A stretch of DNA of 64,000 nucleotides from Cloeon dipterum (taxonomy: Eukaryota > Arthropoda > Insecta > Ephemeroptera > Baetidae). The position numbers and the translations under genes are program-made. Positions 41,841 through 54,139 of the stretch are shown piece by piece. The stretch spans positions 32,164,335-32,228,334 of the forward strand of contig NC_088788.1 of NCBI RefSeq assembly GCF_949628265.1. The letters run 5' to 3'. How positions within the stretch are numbered: the first letter of the stretch is position 1; every line of letters begins with the position of its first letter. The notes under the pieces are model-generated. The model was given only the letters and a program-made list of their open reading frames with translations, did not search any database and was not told the origin of the DNA.

Positions 41841-44800
41841 CTACTGAGCTGACTGCTGCTGAATTTCAATCTTCTCGACGGTCATGTCGGGATTCATGGC
41901 GGTGGCTTCCTGAATTGCTTCAGCCAGGGCTTTGTCGTGGTCGATAGGGTCACCATCCGACTGAATGGTGATCTTCTGCTCAACCCTCGTCTCGACGATT
42001 CCATCCTTTTCTGTCTTGTACTACGCAAGAAGAAGTTAAGTGTTAAAATCAATTTTGCGATGCACAAACCACAACATGGCAAGTACGTCACGCATTATTA
42101 ATTGACTGTGGACAAACCAGAATTTTAAAGTTATTGGGAGGCTTGACGTTAATATTAATTAATATTTTATTCTCTTCTGCAGGTAAAAATTCAAATTTAT
42201 TCAGTATCCAGTCATAGAGAGTTGTGTTAGTACAAAAATAATCTTATTTTTAATTAGAGTACATTAGAAATCAATTGATTTCTTAAATCAGCTTATGGAT
42301 ATGCTAAAAAGAGTCTTACGGTAATTGTTTCGACAGTGCGAGTCTTGCTGCTGATGGTCTGTGAGCTGATTATCTCGCCAGATGCGCTGTAGTTGCCATC
42401 CGCCGACTCTAAGGCCACTTTGCGACTCTCGGTCTGCACAAGTGGCACCTGCGTGGTGCTGTGTGGTGGCACAAACTGGTTCACGACGTCCGGGTCGTAC
42501 ACCATACTCTCCGTTTTCACAATGGGAGTCTACACAAGTCAAAAGTTAGGCGTGCAAGTTCAACAGCTGCGCTTTAAATGTGGCTTTGAACGCGAAAAGC
42601 AGTTGGCATGAGGGCTATCTATGACTACAAGCATGTGTCTTTACCTGGCCTTCCTCGACGTCAATCGGGGTACCAGAGTCATTGGAGCTGCCACTCGACG
42701 TTCTTTCCCTTCGATAAATACTCTGCAGAAGCATGCGATAGCATCAAGACAAATGGATCAAGCTGTTATCATTACCTGAGACTAGCAAATTATCTGAATT
42801 ACTTTATTTAACGTGTTAGGAAATTATAAATCTAATCAATTTAAAGGTATTAGCTGCTTATCAGATTTATCACAATCTTGAAAAGAGTCTTGATCTAAAT
42901 ATACAGAATTCAATGGTTTCATTTTGAGCCTAAATTCATAGTTTGGAACTATATCTAGAGCATTGTGTGAAAGAAAGCGCATCCAAATAATAGCATCATC
43001 AACTTAACACCGTCGCGCGTAATATGACTTCGATTTTAAGGCCTATTCAGAGGCTTGAGGCTAACTGTTAACTGACCTGGTCACCAGTGAGCACCGTAGA
43101 CGTTGAACGCACTTCCTGGGTCACTACACGCTGCTCCTGACGAGTGGCGCTAGTGGTTGTGGTATGTGCAAATGTTTTCTCCTCGATCTTTCAAAAAACA
43201 AGGCAGAATGACAAAAGGGAAAGTGAGAATGAGATAACTACTGGTACTGGTTGCACAAGTTAATTGAAAACTAGTTAGAATGAACTGCTCGGCTCATGCC
43301 TAGTGAGTTAATTGAAGTCTTACCTGGCTAGTTTTCTCATTCTTCTCCTTGTCTTCAGTCATCATGGCTGTCCTTGTCGTGACAGCAGTGGCGGTCACGT
43401 GTGGTGAGCTCTCCGCATTTTCAGCATCAGCCTTTAGATAAAAGTGGTGCATAAGTGCTGATGCAATTTCTAACAACTAAAGCTAGCTTTCGCATGCGAA
43501 CATCATCAACTAATATTGACAATCATGCCAATAATGAAAAGCATCAAATTATAATGGAAATCAAATCGACAGCCTCACCGTGTTGATGACGTTTGAGACG
43601 GTGACCACTCCAGTGCCACCGGGAGTGAGGTCTTCGACCTTCTCTTCGATGTTTTGCGTGATACCTTCAGCATTCTGGACCACCCTCTGCTTGGTGGTGG
43701 TTTTGAAAATCTTGGGCGTGTTAACCACGACAGAATCACCGGTGGAGCGAACTGTTTCGTTGCCTTGCGCGTACTGATCAATCATAGAGTCCTCGCTGCT
43801 GGAGCTGCTGGAACTCTCCTCAGATTCTTCCTTTTTGCCCTTCTTCTTTTTGTCCTTTTTCTTGCCCTTTTCCTCTTTCTTGCCACCCTTCTTACCCTTT
43901 GAAAGGAGGGCGGCCACCACAGACGCAGCCGTGGACTTTTCTGGCTTTTCAGACTGGCTCTTCTCCAGCTTACCTGGGATTGGAATAGCGACTGGCTTGC
44001 CCGCGACCCCGCCACTGCTGCCACCTTTCCCTTGTTCCTTCCTGGACGCCGACTCGACATAATCAAATCCAGGAGTGCCGATGCCTTGCTGCTGGTTGAG
44101 TTCTTCAGAGCGGAGTGAGCTGGGATCGGTCAACTTCTGGTCGAAGGTTTTCCTCTTCTCGGCTGCTGTTTCTGCCACCTTTTGATCTTCTCCAGGGGCG
44201 TAGTTGAAGGCGAGCCCTACAGCTTTGCGGCTGACCCCTTGAGCATCATCATTTGGTTGGTTCAGTGCAAGGGGGCTCTGGCAGGGGTCCTTCTCGTACG
44301 TGAATCCGTGAGCAAGGATGGCGTTGCGGGCTCTGGAGGGAGACAAGTTGGGGTTTTCTTCGTAGTCATACTCCCGGGTGTAACCAGGCAGCTGAGGGGA
44401 TCCTTCAGGGGGGCCACCATCGGAGAGGACAGCTTTGCCTTGAGGACTTACTTTCAGTGACTGTGGAGATTCAAGAGTGGACGAGTCATCCGCAGACGAA
44501 CCAGTGCTCTTTTTGCCCTTCTTGTCAGCGTCTTTGGACGGAGACGAGCCTTTTGAAAACAATCCTGAGATCTGCTCAAAAACAACGATACATGCAAAAT
44601 GAAAATAAACAGCTACTAACATGCTGGCAAAGTAAAGTAAAAACTGTGCCTGGCGTAAAACAAAAGCATAAGGCGCACGTATGTGTTGTGTTCATTGTGT
44701 ATCAACTAAACTACGGACGTACCTTAGATTTTGATTTCTCTTTCTTTTCCTTCTCAGTGCCCTTTTCTTTCTCTGGTGTGCCGGTTTGATTGTCCTTTTC

Positions 44801-47800
44801 TTTCTTCTCCTCTTTGTCCTTCTTTCCCTTCTTTTTGTCCTTTTTGTTTTCAGGGGAACCTGGCGTTTTTTCATCTTTAGATGCATCAAAAGCAGCATTT
44901 TCATTGCCAGCTTCCTTTTCTTCATCACGCTTTTCATCGTCATCTTTCTTTTTATCCTTCTTCTTTTTGCCGAAGATTCCAGATGGGAGCACTGCCACTC
45001 CACCAACTGGTTTCTGAGCCGAAAAAATAAAATAAGTACAAATTGCAACCAGCGCGCAATGATGCATTTTATAGAGGCACAAATAACAACTACCTGACCT
45101 CTAAACCAAATTGGAGTTGCGACGGCTAACTAATAAGTCTTTAACTATACGAAGTGGCCTCTCAAACGAACCTAAAGATGAATAAATCCAGACTTGGGCA
45201 GTGAATGCAAAGCTAACTTAAATTAAAGCTAAATCGATAGTAAATAGTGATTGGTCTCTGTCTGACAGGTGGGTAAGCTGACATTAATTGCACCAGCCAT
45301 GGATTCACAAACTGTGACAAAAGCATCGTTGAAATGAACCAGCTAAACCATAAATATCCATACTGCAACTAATACTTACACAAGAGAAGCAAAGATTTTC
45401 GTTAACAAGATTACCATCCCCATTTAGTTAGTGAAGATTTCACAATAGCGTTATTTACATTAATGCGAACAGAGAGATATCAAGAAGAAGCAGACAAGTA
45501 GAAATGAATCGTATTCATAGGAAAAATTCCAGAGATAGAAAAGAAATCCAACAAGTAGCTTTGAACAGCAGGAGCAAATTTGTTTCCAAAAAATTGATTG
45601 AAAATGCAGAGAAAAATCAAAAGACCAAAATTCACATTCCACGAAAAGTGCATGCAGTCAGTTGAGGTGAGACACACCTTAGAAGTTGTCTCATCACATG
45701 TTTGTTCCTTGTTAGCTTCGTATTCTCCCTCCATTGAGCTGGAAGAGCCCTCTGAGGATACACTCGTTTTCCTTTCAATCTAAACCAAGCCCATTTGGTT
45801 AGTAAACTGGGCTTTCAAGCTTTCACATTGAATAAAAAAAATCAACACTCTGATTGCTCCTTGCATTATTAATATTATTAGTCACAGAACGAAAAAGAAG
45901 AGAAGTTGTTGTTTAATACTATTCATTCCTACCTTCTCCTTCAACTTTTCATCCTTCAATTTTCTGTCCTTGTTCTCCTTGTCCTTCAGGGGCTTGTCAT
46001 TGAGGTTGTCGATTTCCGGAATATGCTCTGGTGGGTGAGACATGGTGTGTCGTTTGGAAGCGTTGTCCGCAGCAGTAGCAGCAGAGTTTCTTGATGTGGT
46101 CACAACTGGAATCACTACAGGTCATTTACCCATGGTTAAAAGACGATTTGGCATCCTCGCAAAAATTAAAAGGTGCCATAATAGTTTGAGTGCAAATTAA
46201 CATTTTAGAAATAAGCGACAGTTAAACGAACCGTCCATGCTGCGGGAAGTGAGGCGCCTTCCACTCAGGCTGCGCTCAAATTGCGGCGCTGGCCGATCGA
46301 TCAACACTTTCTTTGTCTCATAATGCGTCCTGCCAGAGTAGCGGAACTTGGAGCCGAATCGGGGGAACAAACTTGACTTGGCAACTGGCTCTGGAGTCAT
46401 CAGTCTGCGAATAAGAGGACCAGTTTGTTAGTGACAGATATCAATAATTTTATTAACATAGGAGAACAATTAAATTTGACAGAGACAGGAATGGATCATA
46501 TTCAATACCTGAAAAATGTGTGATGCTCCACGCAAACCTTCCAAAGTTTCTTGGCAGCTCTGTGATTGGCTAGTTTGAAGCCAATTGTGGACTCGCACTG
46601 CTCAAACTCTCCAGGGCGGATCTTGATGTAGAAATTATGACGTTTGTATGATATTTTTAGAATCTTGGGCCAGGCAAAACGGTTGATCCTCAGCCTGTGA
46701 AAGGAAATGGAGAGTGGCAATAATTGTAGAGGCGTTGATAATAACAGGCTGTGGCAATCAAATGCTTACTTGTCTCTGTAGACAAGGAGGCCTGAGGCGC
46801 ATACACCCAGCATGATGTCAACGCCCTCGGAATCTTTGGCTGGATGCAGATCCAAACCGTACATTGCCAGTTTCTTGGCATTTTCCAGGTAGTGCAGCTC
46901 TGCTTCTGCCGGCGTTTGGCCCCTGAATATATACAAAATTGGTTGCGGGAAAACTGCATGGCGATTTATTCACTCACTTGAGCCCTTTGTGAAGTTCCAT
47001 GACTTTCTCTTCCATCTCCATGCTTTGGTTGGGTGCAAACTGGAAGTTTCTCAAGTAATTTCTTCCATGCTCATTTGGATCGTAATCTCCGAACTCCGAC
47101 TGGACGAGATAGGAACCCAGCACAGCATGCGTCACAAACGAACAAGGCAGCCTTTGGGTTTTGAGGAAATTACAATGTAGCAGATTAGGAAAACGTGAAT
47201 AACTCACTTTTCTGTTAGGATATCATTTCTCACTTGAAGACACAAATGGTATCTGGTGATGTCTTCTTGCAGCTGGGATGGGTCAGGTGGGTAGAATTTG
47301 ACCTCAAAATCAAAGGCCCATGGCTCGTCTGCAAGGTTAATTCAAATTCAAGCTATAGAGCTGGACGGTCGACAAGGACAATGGATTTACGTCAGCACTT
47401 AACGCATTATGTTTGGATGCCTTTTTAAGTGCTTGCAATACTATTCCCGGCATGTTCGACCAAAATAACTTTAGGCGTGCCAAATGAGTAAACAGTATCA
47501 ATAGCTCAACTTGAGCGCAACAAATGTCTAAAGAGAAAAGGGACTGTAGATAGCTTATCTCCAAAATAGTTAAATTCACAGCTTTAAAAATGAACCTTTG
47601 ATAAACTTGGCTATGCCTCTCTCTAGCTCCAGCCAGTTGCGTTTGTCATATCTATCCTCGTAGGTGAGACCAAAGTAGTCCTTTTCCAGCAGATTCAGGC
47701 TTTCGCAAATCTGCTCCATCAATTCGTAGCCTTTGCATTTGCGCTGCAAACAGATGCGATCAAAATGAATAAAAAGTTGAATTATTTTCGAAGCTAAAAA

Positions 47801-47953
47801 AGAGCTGAAACAGAATAGAATGCCTACATCAACGCTGAGTTCCATGTCTGTTCCATCGAGCATGTGGATTCTGGCCAGCACCTTCTTGCCGACAGACTTC
47901 TTACTGGCGGTTGGGCTCTTGACGGCCGAGGCTTGTTGCGGTTCCTCCGGCAT
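41841..47953 (-). CDS. cora: Coracle, protein 4.1 family FERM scaffold
   Basis: Cortical scaffold of septate junctions, linking transmembrane partners such as neurexin IV to the cytoskeleton. Sixteen minus-strand coding exons: 47828-47953, 47596-47743, 47208-47328, 46978-47151, 46770-46922, 46509-46694, 46232-46404, 45933-46114, 45678-45779, 44723-45013, 43579-44571, 43324-43431, 43077-43187, 42645-42722, 42320-42529, 41841-42020. All borders are GT-AG, all phases agree, and they give 1,111 residues. The FERM domain spans about residues 26-303 ([58 protein letters not shown]). The FERM-adjacent block (about 303-360) contains [20 protein letters not shown] long Lys/Glu/Ser-rich disordered middle includes [16 protein letters not shown] and [11 protein letters not shown]. 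The 4.1 C-terminal domain (about 983-1111) contains [20 protein letters not shown] and [17 protein letters not shown]. The start is the ATG at 47953 after an untranslated leader whose acceptor is at 48001-48002. Confidence 0.97.
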
Positions 47954-48000
47954 TTTGCCGACTCTGAATTTTTAATCGTGTGGGTTGACAAGAAAGCCGC
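47954..48000 (-). other. cora: coracle 5' untranslated part of first coding exon
   Basis: On the minus strand TGCTGTTTCAG precedes this 47-nt leader, so a separate upstream untranslated exon exists. Its position is unknown; donor-like GTAAGT sequences on the minus strand occur at about 48318-48324 and 50217-50224. Confidence 0.6.
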
Positions 48001-48750
48001 CTGAAACAGCAGATATCGAATTCTAATAATCAGCTGCGTGGCAGTTCCCATTGGCAATCGAGGAATATGGGCCACTCGCCCGCCCAGATAATCTTCGCTT
48101 CTATCTACGCGCGGCCAAATAAATATTTACATTTAATAAATCGAGACGATGCGCGCATGGCGAGCTGGTGCGGAGAGATAAGACAAAAGTAAGCAGGACA
48201 CTGGTGCGAACTGACAGGGAAACGACGAATATACAAACAAATAATAGAGTGCAGCAAACTGCTTCGCGAGATCAACAAGTTGGCGTTGAATCCGCGCACA
48301 ATGAGTCGCTTGCTCTAAACTTACGTGTCAGTGCCGGCTTATATCAGAAGCCAATTATGCCGCGGTAAAAATGGGATTTTTACTGTAGACGCACGAATAT
48401 TCTAGAGTTGCTGCTGACGGTTGTTCAGCAGAGTCAAAGATCGGCATTATGAAATCGTTTTTTAATAAATGCTGTGCAGTAAGACAGCAAAGGTTGGTTA
48501 AACGAGGGGAAAATAACACGCAGCAATTGAAAGGAAAGCGACCGGACTGAAACAACATAGCCAGCAAAACACAATTATTATCATTACAGTGCAACGCAAG
48601 TCTCAGTCAAAAAACTGGGAACAATAAGCCTCACATTCCTTAATGTTTAAAATTGTTTAATTGCGTTGATCATTCAAAATTAGCGAAGAGTAATTAAAAA
48701 TTGCACTAAACAGAGCTGAGAAGCAAATTTCTGATTTATGCAAATAGCGG

Positions 48751-48882
48751 TGTAAAGGTTAATTGGCTTGAGACTCGGTTTAGCACGTAATTATTGGGGA
48801 ATAATAAAAAAAAAAATTAAAAATAAGCTCTTTGAACAATTACGTGTTAAACCTAGTCTCAAGCCAATCATTAACTTTTACA
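48751..48882. mobile_element. Fold-back / MITE-like element
   Basis: Imperfect inverted repeats of about 43 bp: TGTAAAGGTTAATTGGCTTG (start 48751) pairs with CAAGCCAATCATTAACTTTTACA (ending 48882), and GTTTAGCACGTAATT pairs with AATTACGTGTTAAAC. The about 45-bp centre is A-rich. AGCGG flanks both sides (48746-48750 and 48890-48894), though not at equal distance from the arms. There is no coding capacity. Confidence 0.6.
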
Positions 48883-50483
48883 ACGTTACAGCGGAATAGG
48901 AAATTAATGGCAAGCCAACAAATTGTTTAGATTTTGAGAGCAAATGCAGTGCGCGAGCTGAAACTTGTTTATGAATTGGACGAGATTTTTCGGGGAGTTT
49001 GTCAAAATCATGTATGATAAACAATATTTCAACCAAAATGACGTGAACATAACTATGATTTCTCCAGTTGCATAATTGTTTTTTCCAATTATTGAACAGT
49101 GATAAAACGAGATAATATGTAAAAGTTTACTCATCAGTGAACCCAAAATTGCCCCTCCGAAATGTTCGACTTTTCAGAAGGTCAAATAAAAAGGCAAATA
49201 ACCAATGGTAAAAACTGAAAGTAGAAAAGAAAGCAAAAGTGACCCAAAACATGAGCAGAAAAATAAACTGGCGTTAGTTGTCCTGATTAAAACCACAAAA
49301 ATGCTTGTTATTGATTCATGTATTGATCGTATCGTCATAAACACGCGACACTTACATGTACCTGTAATAGCGTGGCAAGAGCTAACGTGTAATATCACTG
49401 AATGATTATTCCCAAAACTTCTGTGATTGATAGTCTTTGGTTGCTATGGCCAAAGATTGAAAATCAATTTGCTGCTCGTCAGACTTAAATCAGCATTATT
49501 AAGACGGGAAATTAAAATTGTAACCAACGACTTGTTTGAAAAGGAAATGTGTTACCAATAAAAGCAAACTTTGTTTTTCACTAAGAGACTATCAAAAAAT
49601 GAACATTAATGGTAATGCTCTTATAACGCTTTTACTATTTTATCTGCCTTTAAATAAAACGATTACAAGCAGAGGCACAGAGAACGCTGACTTGCCTATC
49701 ATAATACTGCGACGTCGATTGTGCTTTTCGAAATGACTGATGTTTTATTTTCACCAGTAGACTGACAATGACTTCATTCAGCAGTTGGCGATCGAGCACC
49801 ATAAAATCGCTACAATGAAATCACCTCGCGATCATGCAGCCACTTCTGAAGAAAAGCAGTCAGTCACTGGTATTTTTAGCACTCGGCAGATAGCAATGGA
49901 CCAATTGTGAGGTCATTTATCACGTTGCAGCCGCGCGTTCAATTATGCTGTCGTGTGTTCAGAGAATTAATGTGAACCGCAATCACGCACGGGTGCTTTA
50001 TTTATCCTTTGTTCAAAAAAATAAAAATACAAATATTTATCTTAACAGCTTTGAGGCAAGAATAACGCACAAATATCTCCGAACGTTATTTAATTTCAAA
50101 GTGCCGTGAAAAATGAACAAAAATGTTAAGACACTTATCCAGAACTTTCCTTTGAACTCAGAAGCACCAAGATAATCACGAAGTCGCCCTCATAATCGCT
50201 ATACTTGACGAAGTACACACTTACAATAAAGAGAAAATACGTGCTTAAGCAACGCGGCTTTTTGCATGAAATCGTGAGAAAATTCGCGTTGAAAGTGGCG
50301 CACGGGTGGCGATGGCGACACTTTGACTAAAGAGCAGACAGTCTGGCGTCCAGGACACCGTCCGCGCCAATCGATAAGACGTGCGCGGCGCCAATTAAAA
50401 CGCAAAATATGCACGCAAACGGGCACAGAATTACATGCAACGACAGTTAGTTATGTATGTGGTTGTCGGCTGCTTGAATCATA

Positions 50484-51044
50484 TTGGAATCATACGTGAT
50501 GGGCGGCCCCACCCACAAAAAAGCTCTCGCGAGTGCGGCACGGGGCGCGGCCGAATGCGTCTCCTCACGTCGGCTGATTTTCAAATTCGGCCGACGGGAC
50601 CAAGGAGGCGGTCAACATCACCTCCGAACAGTCATCCCCTTGCACCCTCTGTCGCCCGGTGGTGTCGCGGACGAACGGAGCGGAAAGACGCGGCATCGAC
50701 GGGTATGGTGTTTTGCTTACCCAGTTGCAGCTTCAGTCGCTCTCGCAGGTGCCAAACACCATCAAACAGTGCAGCCGAGCCGGTCGGATCGCATCCAAAA
50801 GTTTGATCGATCAAACCGCCCCGAAACACACGCCTGGAACTCGGGATTCTTGACGTTTACAGGTGAACAACACAACTCACAGCACAACTGGGCTTGGTCT
50901 GCGATGCTCGCAGAGCCTCTACCGGCGACACGCCTGCAACGCTTTCGGCACGCTGCCCGCGACCCCTGGCGGGGTCGTTCAAACGAGTGGGCGTACTCAA
51001 AGCTCAGACTGATAACAGTGCTGAAGAAAGGTAGGGCAAAATGA
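50484..51044 (+). other. CpG-rich block with an unassigned 186-codon open frame
   Basis: GC-rich segment contrasting with AT-rich surroundings. The longest frame starts at 50484 (186 codons), overlapped by another + frame (50435-50806) and by minus-strand frames. None shows a recognised domain, and overlap in several frames argues for base composition rather than coding. It could be a CpG-rich promoter or untranslated exon of coracle, or part of an unknown element. Confidence 0.2.
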
Positions 51045-51849
51045 TACATTAGCGGCGAATAACTTTGCCTCTCTTTAGAGTTCGTAACTGTCAAGGAAAA
51101 ATACTGTTTGGACTTCTTGAAGTTAAGGTAACTTTTGGGTGGCACCATAACAGAGCTCCGCTGATTGAATTGGTTCGAGGCGGGTGGTTGCGGTCGGCTA
51201 AAATTTCATGCACAATAATTGGGTCTTATCATTTGAGATCACACTCTGTTGTACAACTTATTCCAGACAAGATAAACATTGCAAGGGTAAGCCCGATTTT
51301 CGTCCTTTCAAGGCTATCCATAATAGGTGCCTCCAAAGTCGAGTTTGGTTTTCGGTGACACTCCCTATTAAGCGTGTCAATGAGCAAGGAGCTAGGCCCA
51401 TACTGTTCCTAATACAGTTAGGTCAACTCGAGGAATTTGATTTATTCGAGATCAGTAAATGAACTAATCTAAGGAGGTGTCTCTTTCTTTACTGCTGAAC
51501 AGTTTTTAGTAAATTTCAGTTGAGCCATATAATACCCATTATTCAAAATTTAAACTTAATTAGTGGAATTGAATTTGAGTTTAAAATTAGATTATTTTAT
51601 TTGTACTTCATAGCTCATAAACTTGTTAATTTGTATGTTCCTTCACATAGAAATTTGATATTTTAGTGCATATATTTATAATCTCCAAATAATTATCAAT
51701 ATGTTAATAATATTATGACATGCGAAGGTTATTTTATGAAAAGCAAAATTTTGTTTAATTAATAATAATTAATTATCAAACACCTAAGGTTTTCAATTTA
51801 CAAAAGACATATTATAAATCTTCTTAACTATTGCTGCTTTCTTTCGCAC

Positions 51850-52480
51850 TCAAAAACTTATCAAACTTGTATTGCTATACTTTTATCAAAATTTGCACTT
51901 AAAAGATGGTAATGATTCGAGATGGAAACATGTTTGAACAAAGCAAAGAATATCCATAAAATGTTTTTGGTAAATAACAAATTTTTAAATTTGCTTCTTT
52001 CCAAGATCCTTCAGATACTGCTAGTGTATTGAAAAATTTTGAATCGAATTAATCTGCTTTTAAGTTCATATCTGTAATGGGGGAGTGAAAATTTAGTTTT
52101 TAGAAAGTCCACAATAAATGATCAGTTGGAATTAGATTATACACAAATCGACAGACTTTGCTCTTTTTGAAAAATCTAGATTTGACACTTTCAAGAAGAA
52201 TTATGTGCTTTAAAGATAAATGTTGCCACAGCGCTTTGATGCCGTTTGAAGCGAAGCGATTGGTGAGATAGCCAAATTGAATGATTTTATCCACTATAAT
52301 AATAATTGTACTGATGGAAGAATTTGATAAATTTATAATTTTAACACAAGTAAAAATCAAAGCTAATAACTATAACTTAAAACTCTTTTCACTATATGTT
52401 TGTGAAAACACGTCCCTTTGAGGCTTGGAAAGTCACGCCTAAATAATTTCCGCAAGGACGAAAGTTTATAGTAAAATTAA
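51850..52480 (-). pseudogene. Decayed reverse-transcriptase remnant of the same LINE family
   Basis: The minus-strand frame 52360-52100 reads FASNGIKALWQHLSLKHI, then LESVKSRFFKK, then CRFVYNLIPTDHL. This aligns with the intact element's VASYGIEAVWKYLTLKDL, LECAKSRFFKK and SRFVYDLVETDYF. Nucleotide resemblance continues upstream (NYLGVTFQ-coding region near 52455) and downstream (the ATGTTTCCATCT region near 51925). A deletion of a few codons and stops make it non-functional. Confidence 0.8.
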
Positions 52481-53124
52481 CTTCAAGTTGTGAATGTTGA
52501 TTTAAAAGTTGAGACGGTTCTAGTTGATATCGATTTTATTCTTCATAAAATTTGATTTTAATCTTATTGGAACTATCGTTGTAATTACATCAACATTATT
52601 ACGTGCACAAGTTTTTTTTCTTATTCTTGAAATGAAATCATTTTCCTTGGGGCAGAATTGTTTGATAATTTGAGCGCTCTAGATAGATAAAAAATTCCCC
52701 CTCGCTCAAGTTTAGTGTTTCAAGAAAATGCCATTAATGAGAACTTACTATGTTTTTTCTTGTCTGAGGTAGTAGTGCTCCTTCAAGTAAGCGAGAGAAT
52801 TTGAAATTGCCTTATATCATGACCTATAATTTTATTACTGTTCCTGCTAGGTTTGTGAGATCGGTGGTTAATGTTACAATCGTTTTTTCCCCAGATTTCA
52901 CTGATTATTTGGAGACTGACTTGCAGTGATGTGCGGTAAGAACGGTAAACCTTTTAAGTCTTTTTTCCCTCTTGTTATTGATGACAATTCTCTAACACCT
53001 GTTTGAAAATTGTCTTTTAATCATATTTATGTAAAAGCGGAAGTCTTTCATTAGTGCTCATGTTTGGATGTTATTTCTGACTTGTTCATATTTCAATTTG
53101 AATTAAAGCAAAGCTTTACAGAAA

Positions 53125-53420
53125 ATTAGTGAAAAATCCTCTTTACCTTTTACTTGAAATACTATCTAAAAGTTAGCGGAATCATGTTTTATTTTGTCAG
53201 AAGGGAAATTTAGCTCATAATTTTCCCAACATTGGATAGATCGCTGGATCGAAATCAACCCAAAAATTATTTAATTTTTGAGAAATTTGGAACAATATCT
53301 TCGCTTTGGTCCTGATTTTATTATTGCACATTGTGGAGATAAACTGTTGCTAAGTTTTGAAAAATAATTAACTCAATGAATTACCAGTCAAGAACGCAAA
53401 ATATTCTTCATTGGTGGCCT
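53125..53420 (+). repeat. Dispersed repeat, copy B
   Basis: The shorter partner of 30270-30695, same orientation, with several blocks of shared sequence (for example TTATTATTGCACATTG.GGAGATA). Non-coding. Confidence 0.55.
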
Positions 53421-54139
53421 GTAAAGCTCTATTTTAACTATAAATTTTTAATTGAAAAGCATAATATCCTAAAATAATTATTAATCCTTCATGCTAAAAT
53501 CTCTTTCCAACTTTGCATTATCAAAATAAATTGATTTAATAATCTTAAAATTAATTTTGCTTTTGGAAATATAATAAGTCGTGCACTACTGGCGCTTAAT
53601 GAATTCCAAATAAAAATTAATCTTAATTAAACGAAACTATTATTGGAGACTTAATGGGTAACCGCATAAATTTAAAAACCATCCCTCGTGATTCAGCGTT
53701 ATAACGTTATACTGATTCGGCTACCCTTGACCTATATTCAAGTTAACGCAGCGTGCCGCCCTCACAATTCAATCGAGGAAGCACTCTAGCTAATAAATTT
53801 AATAAAAGCAAAATCGCGGCACGGCCCAATATCGTCGGCTGCACGTAAATAATAAAAACAGAGGCGCACGCGATTAAGTGGCTATTTGGCTAATTCGGGC
53901 GTCACGCGCTTTCACCGTTGATTGTTGGATCAAAATGCAAATTGCCAGTCACAAACTACCACGGAGGGTGTCCCAAATCTTGCGCAGGGCGAAAAAATCG
54001 ATGGGGACGGAGGGCGCGAAAAGGCGCATGACAGACCCGAGCAAAGCGACCCAGTGCTCGCCTCATCCTCAGCGAAGCCGTAAGCAGTGAGCGGTGCGGG
54101 CGGGCAGGCGAGTGAGTGAGCCAGCGCCGCACTCCAACC

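Larger units (their letters stand above)
48001..54139. other. coracle-EFR3 intergenic region
   Basis: About 6.1 kb with head-to-head flanking genes, so it should contain both promoters. Recognised inside it: a fold-back element (48751-48882), a CpG-rich block with unassigned open frames (50.48-51.05 kb), a decayed LINE remnant (51.85-52.48 kb, minus) and copy B of a dispersed repeat (53.12-53.42 kb). The rest is AT-rich with nothing recognised. A TATCGAT motif (DRE-like) lies near 50366-50376. Confidence 0.5.

Noticed and set aside
43782..44066. Arg/Lys-rich frames in alternative frames of coracle exon 11
   Set aside because: Frame-shifted reading of the Lys/Glu-rich coracle coding sequence; the coracle frame joins flanking exons in phase.
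51172..51190. GGTTCGAGG resembling a tRNA B box
   Set aside because: No A box at the right distance and no cloverleaf could be drawn.
52755..52790. TGAGGTAGTAG, identical to the let-7 5' end
   Set aside because: Only 11 nt match; the rest of the mature sequence differs and no complementary hairpin arm lies downstream.
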